From Spirochaeta sp. (GTDB lineage Bacteria; Spirochaetota; Spirochaetia; DSM-2461), in NCBI GenBank assembly GCA_030635565.1, contig DAOVYP010000152.1, forward strand, positions 1-6,019: 6,019 nucleotides of DNA. Direction: 5' to 3'. Positions 4,297 to 6,019 of this stretch are shown piece after piece. Below the pieces are notes generated by a model, which was given only the letters and a program-made list of their open reading frames with translations, made no database searches and had not been told where the DNA came from. The translations under genes were made by a program, and so were the position numbers. Within the stretch, counting starts at the first letter, position 1. Each line of letters begins with the position of its first letter.

Positions 4297-6019
4297 TCAT
4301 TCCATCAGACCCCCGGTCACAATGCGCCAATCATCTACGGCATCAAGCGCCGAGTCATAGTCCCATCCCATCAGCGCCGATCTGATTTTGACCATATGTG
4401 ACTGATCAGTATTGCCTGTAAATTTACCGAAATAACTCTCAAGGAAGTCAATCGCGGCCTCATCACTTTTCCTTATCAGGTCTTCAAGTTCATTCAGGAG
4501 CTCCGCCCGGTTAATTGAATCCCCGGATGAAACGGAAGATTCGATGTTGTCGACCAGGGTGTCGATCGATGCATACATTTCCGTCAGTTCTTCATCATCG
4601 GGACGTCCGTCCTTACGGAGTAATTCTTCCATTCTCCCGGTGACTTCCTGCAGTCCGATCGCGCCGACATGCCCGGCGGCACCCCGAAGCGTATGAAACA
4701 GAGATATCGCCTCTGCAATGTCATCAGTTTCCATCGCCATACGGATTTCCGATGAAAATGACCTGTATCCGGCTGCGAAGCGTCTCAGTATCTTCCTGTA
4801 ACTGACCCGGTCACCAAGGACCTGGCGCAATCCGATTCCGGTATCAACACCGGCGATATTCAGCTTGTCATTATCAGAATCGATGTGGTATGTCGGCCGG
4901 AGAGCGGAAACCGGAACCGCCAGAACCTCGCTTATAATCCGATAAAGCTCATCAGGTTCGATGGGTTTGGCGATGTAACCGGAGAACCCCGCCTTTTTTA
5001 TATTGGATCTGACATCGATCAGAGCACTGGCTGTCATTGCGATTGCCGGCAGGTCCGGATGATGCTGACGGATCAGGGAGGCGGCCTCGTATCCGCTCAT
5101 CTCCGGCATATGCAGATCCATAAGCACCATATCATATAACCTGCTTTCGCATGCATTCACCGCTTCAGCACCGCTTGTGGCGATATCCACCTCCAGGCCC
5201 GCACGTTCAATCAGTTCTTTTCCCACCTGCTGATTGATATCATTATCGTCAACCAGGAGTACCCGGCCTCGTAACAGTAATGACCCCGGCCTTTTCTTTT
5301 TACCTTTTTTATCTTCCGCCTTTTCTCCGGAGCCGATCGCGGAGGGATTACTCAAGGCGCTCTTCAGACGGGAAACGCTGTACGGCAGGGGAAGCGAGAT
5401 ACTCGTTACTCCATCGGGCGCCATACGGGATAACTCCGCTGAATCCTGACTGCCGCTCAATATGAGAACAAAATCATCGCGGGTGCCGTCACTCAGGACA
5501 AACGCGACTTTAGCCGGGTTGTCATCAAATGCATCCGTATCCAAAAGCAGTACCGATGGTTCAACAGGATTCTCAAGTGCCTCTTTAATCCCCGGACAGT
5601 AGGTGACTTTCATACCCAGGCTGTGCAGAGCCTGCCTGTGAAACTCCCCTGTCACGGAATCACCGGATACGATGAATGCGGTCTTTCCCCCTTCCGGGAG
5701 TTTGGGAACGGTCTCTTCCGGAATACTGTCCATCCGGGCCGTGAAAATGAACCGGCTCCCTTTACCGTGTTCACTTTCAACCCGTATCGATCCGCCCATT
5801 AATTCGACAATGTGTTTGCTGATGGTGAGTCCGAGGCCCGTACCGCCGTATTTCCGGGATGTTGATGCTTCGGCCTGGCGGAACGGAGAGAACAGCCGGC
5901 TCACCTGTTCTTCGGTCATACCGATACCGGTATCTTCCACGAAGAAGGTGAGAAAACCAGGATTTCCAGCTTCGATACGAAGGACAACCATACCCTCAGG
6001 AGTAAATTTAATCGCATTG
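4297..6019 (-). CDS. Hybrid sensor histidine kinase, C-terminal part: HATPase, two receivers, HPt
   Basis: The frame stays open to the right edge, so the N-terminal sensor and the HisKA domain are missing; 573 residues are visible. Numbering from the first complete codon: the N-box NAIKFTPEG is at 1-9, right at the edge. The rest of the HATPase domain follows with G1 box DTGIGM (29-34), F-box LFSPFRQ (42-48) and G2 box GGTGLG (58-63). Residues about 110-220 form a receiver-like domain that keeps LLLD (Asp160) but has Leu-Pro-Leu where Lys-Pro is expected. A basic, charged linker (about 232-245) leads to a canonical receiver: DD 257-258, phospho-acceptor Asp301 in LMDLHMPEM, Thr329, Lys351. 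An HPt domain follows with FHTLRGAAGHVGA, phospho-His442, then a helical acidic tail. This supports a phosphorelay His-Asp-His to an unseen response regulator. An ATG at 5991 falls inside the ATPase domain and is not the start. Confidence 0.95.
   Translation of the reverse strand, partial: NAIKFTPEGMVVLRIEAGNPGFLTFFVEDTGIGMTEEQVSRLFSPFRQAEASTSRKYGGTGLGLTISKHIVELMGGSIRVESEHGKGSRFIFTARMDSIPEETVPKLPEGGKTAFIVSGDSVTGEFHRQALHSLGMKVTYCPGIKEALENPVEPSVLLLDTDAFDDNPAKVAFVLSDGTRDDFVLILSGSQDSAELSRMAPDGVTSISLPLPYSVSRLKSALSNPSAIGSGEKAEDKKGKKKRPGSLLLRGRVLLVDDNDINQQVGKELIERAGLEVDIATSGAEAVNACESRLYDMVLMDLHMPEMSGYEAASLIRQHHPDLPAIAMTASALIDVRSNIKKAGFSGYIAKPIEPDELYRIISEVLAVPVSALRPTYHIDSDNDKLNIAGVDTGIGLRQVLGDRVSYRKILRRFAAGYRSFSSEIRMAMETDDIAEAISLFHTLRGAAGHVGAIGLQEVTGRMEELLRKDGRPDDEELTEMYASIDTLVDNIESSVSSGDSINRAELLNELEDLIRKSDEAAIDFLESYFGKFTGNTDQSHMVKIRSALMGWDYDSALDAVDDWRIVTGGLME

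Overview
The window looks like an ordinary bacterial chromosomal segment of intermediate GC content. It holds six protein-coding loci: one runs off each edge and one is interrupted by a stop codon. There are no rRNA, tRNA, CRISPR, transposase or phage genes. The organism cannot be fixed from six genes. The mix (lone deoC, a MATE exporter, a short lipoprotein with a relaxed Phe-x-x-Cys lipobox, a DUF1349 protein and a large hybrid kinase) would fit a free-living spirochaete such as a Spirochaeta or Sediminispirochaeta relative. That is a weak inference.

Layout, left to right. Positions 1-616 (minus) hold a CPBP-family membrane protein that leaves the window at its C-terminal side; its first motif carries Tyr where the family's catalytic Glu is expected. 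A 122-bp divergent spacer follows, containing a palindromic ATTATAAT that reads as a -10 box on both strands. Positions 739-1461 (plus) hold an intact deoxyribose-phosphate aldolase (DeoC). Its 3' end overlaps by 20 bp the 3' end of a convergent MATE efflux gene (1442-2815, minus). The MATE gene is full length and in one frame except for a single in-frame TGA at codon 115.

Upstream of the MATE gene, a clean Rho-independent terminator (2872-2895) closes a separate unit: a 107-residue lipoprotein with Asp-Asp-Pro-Ala repeats (2929-3252, minus). A near-consensus sigma-54 -24/-12 promoter lies just ahead of its Shine-Dalgarno site, and an imperfect inverted repeat about 105-135 bp further upstream sits where an activator could bind. 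Next is a DUF1349 protein (3509-4114, minus). Last is the C-terminal part of a hybrid sensor kinase (4297 to the right edge, minus): ATPase domain, degenerate receiver, canonical receiver, HPt domain and a helical tail.

The genes do not form an obvious pathway. DeoC is nucleoside catabolism, MATE is drug or cation export, and the kinase is a multistep phosphorelay component whose sensor and partner regulator are out of view. I see no convincing new multi-gene system. The points most worth checking are the TGA in the MATE gene, the sigma-54 promoter on the repeat lipoprotein, and the altered CPBP active site.
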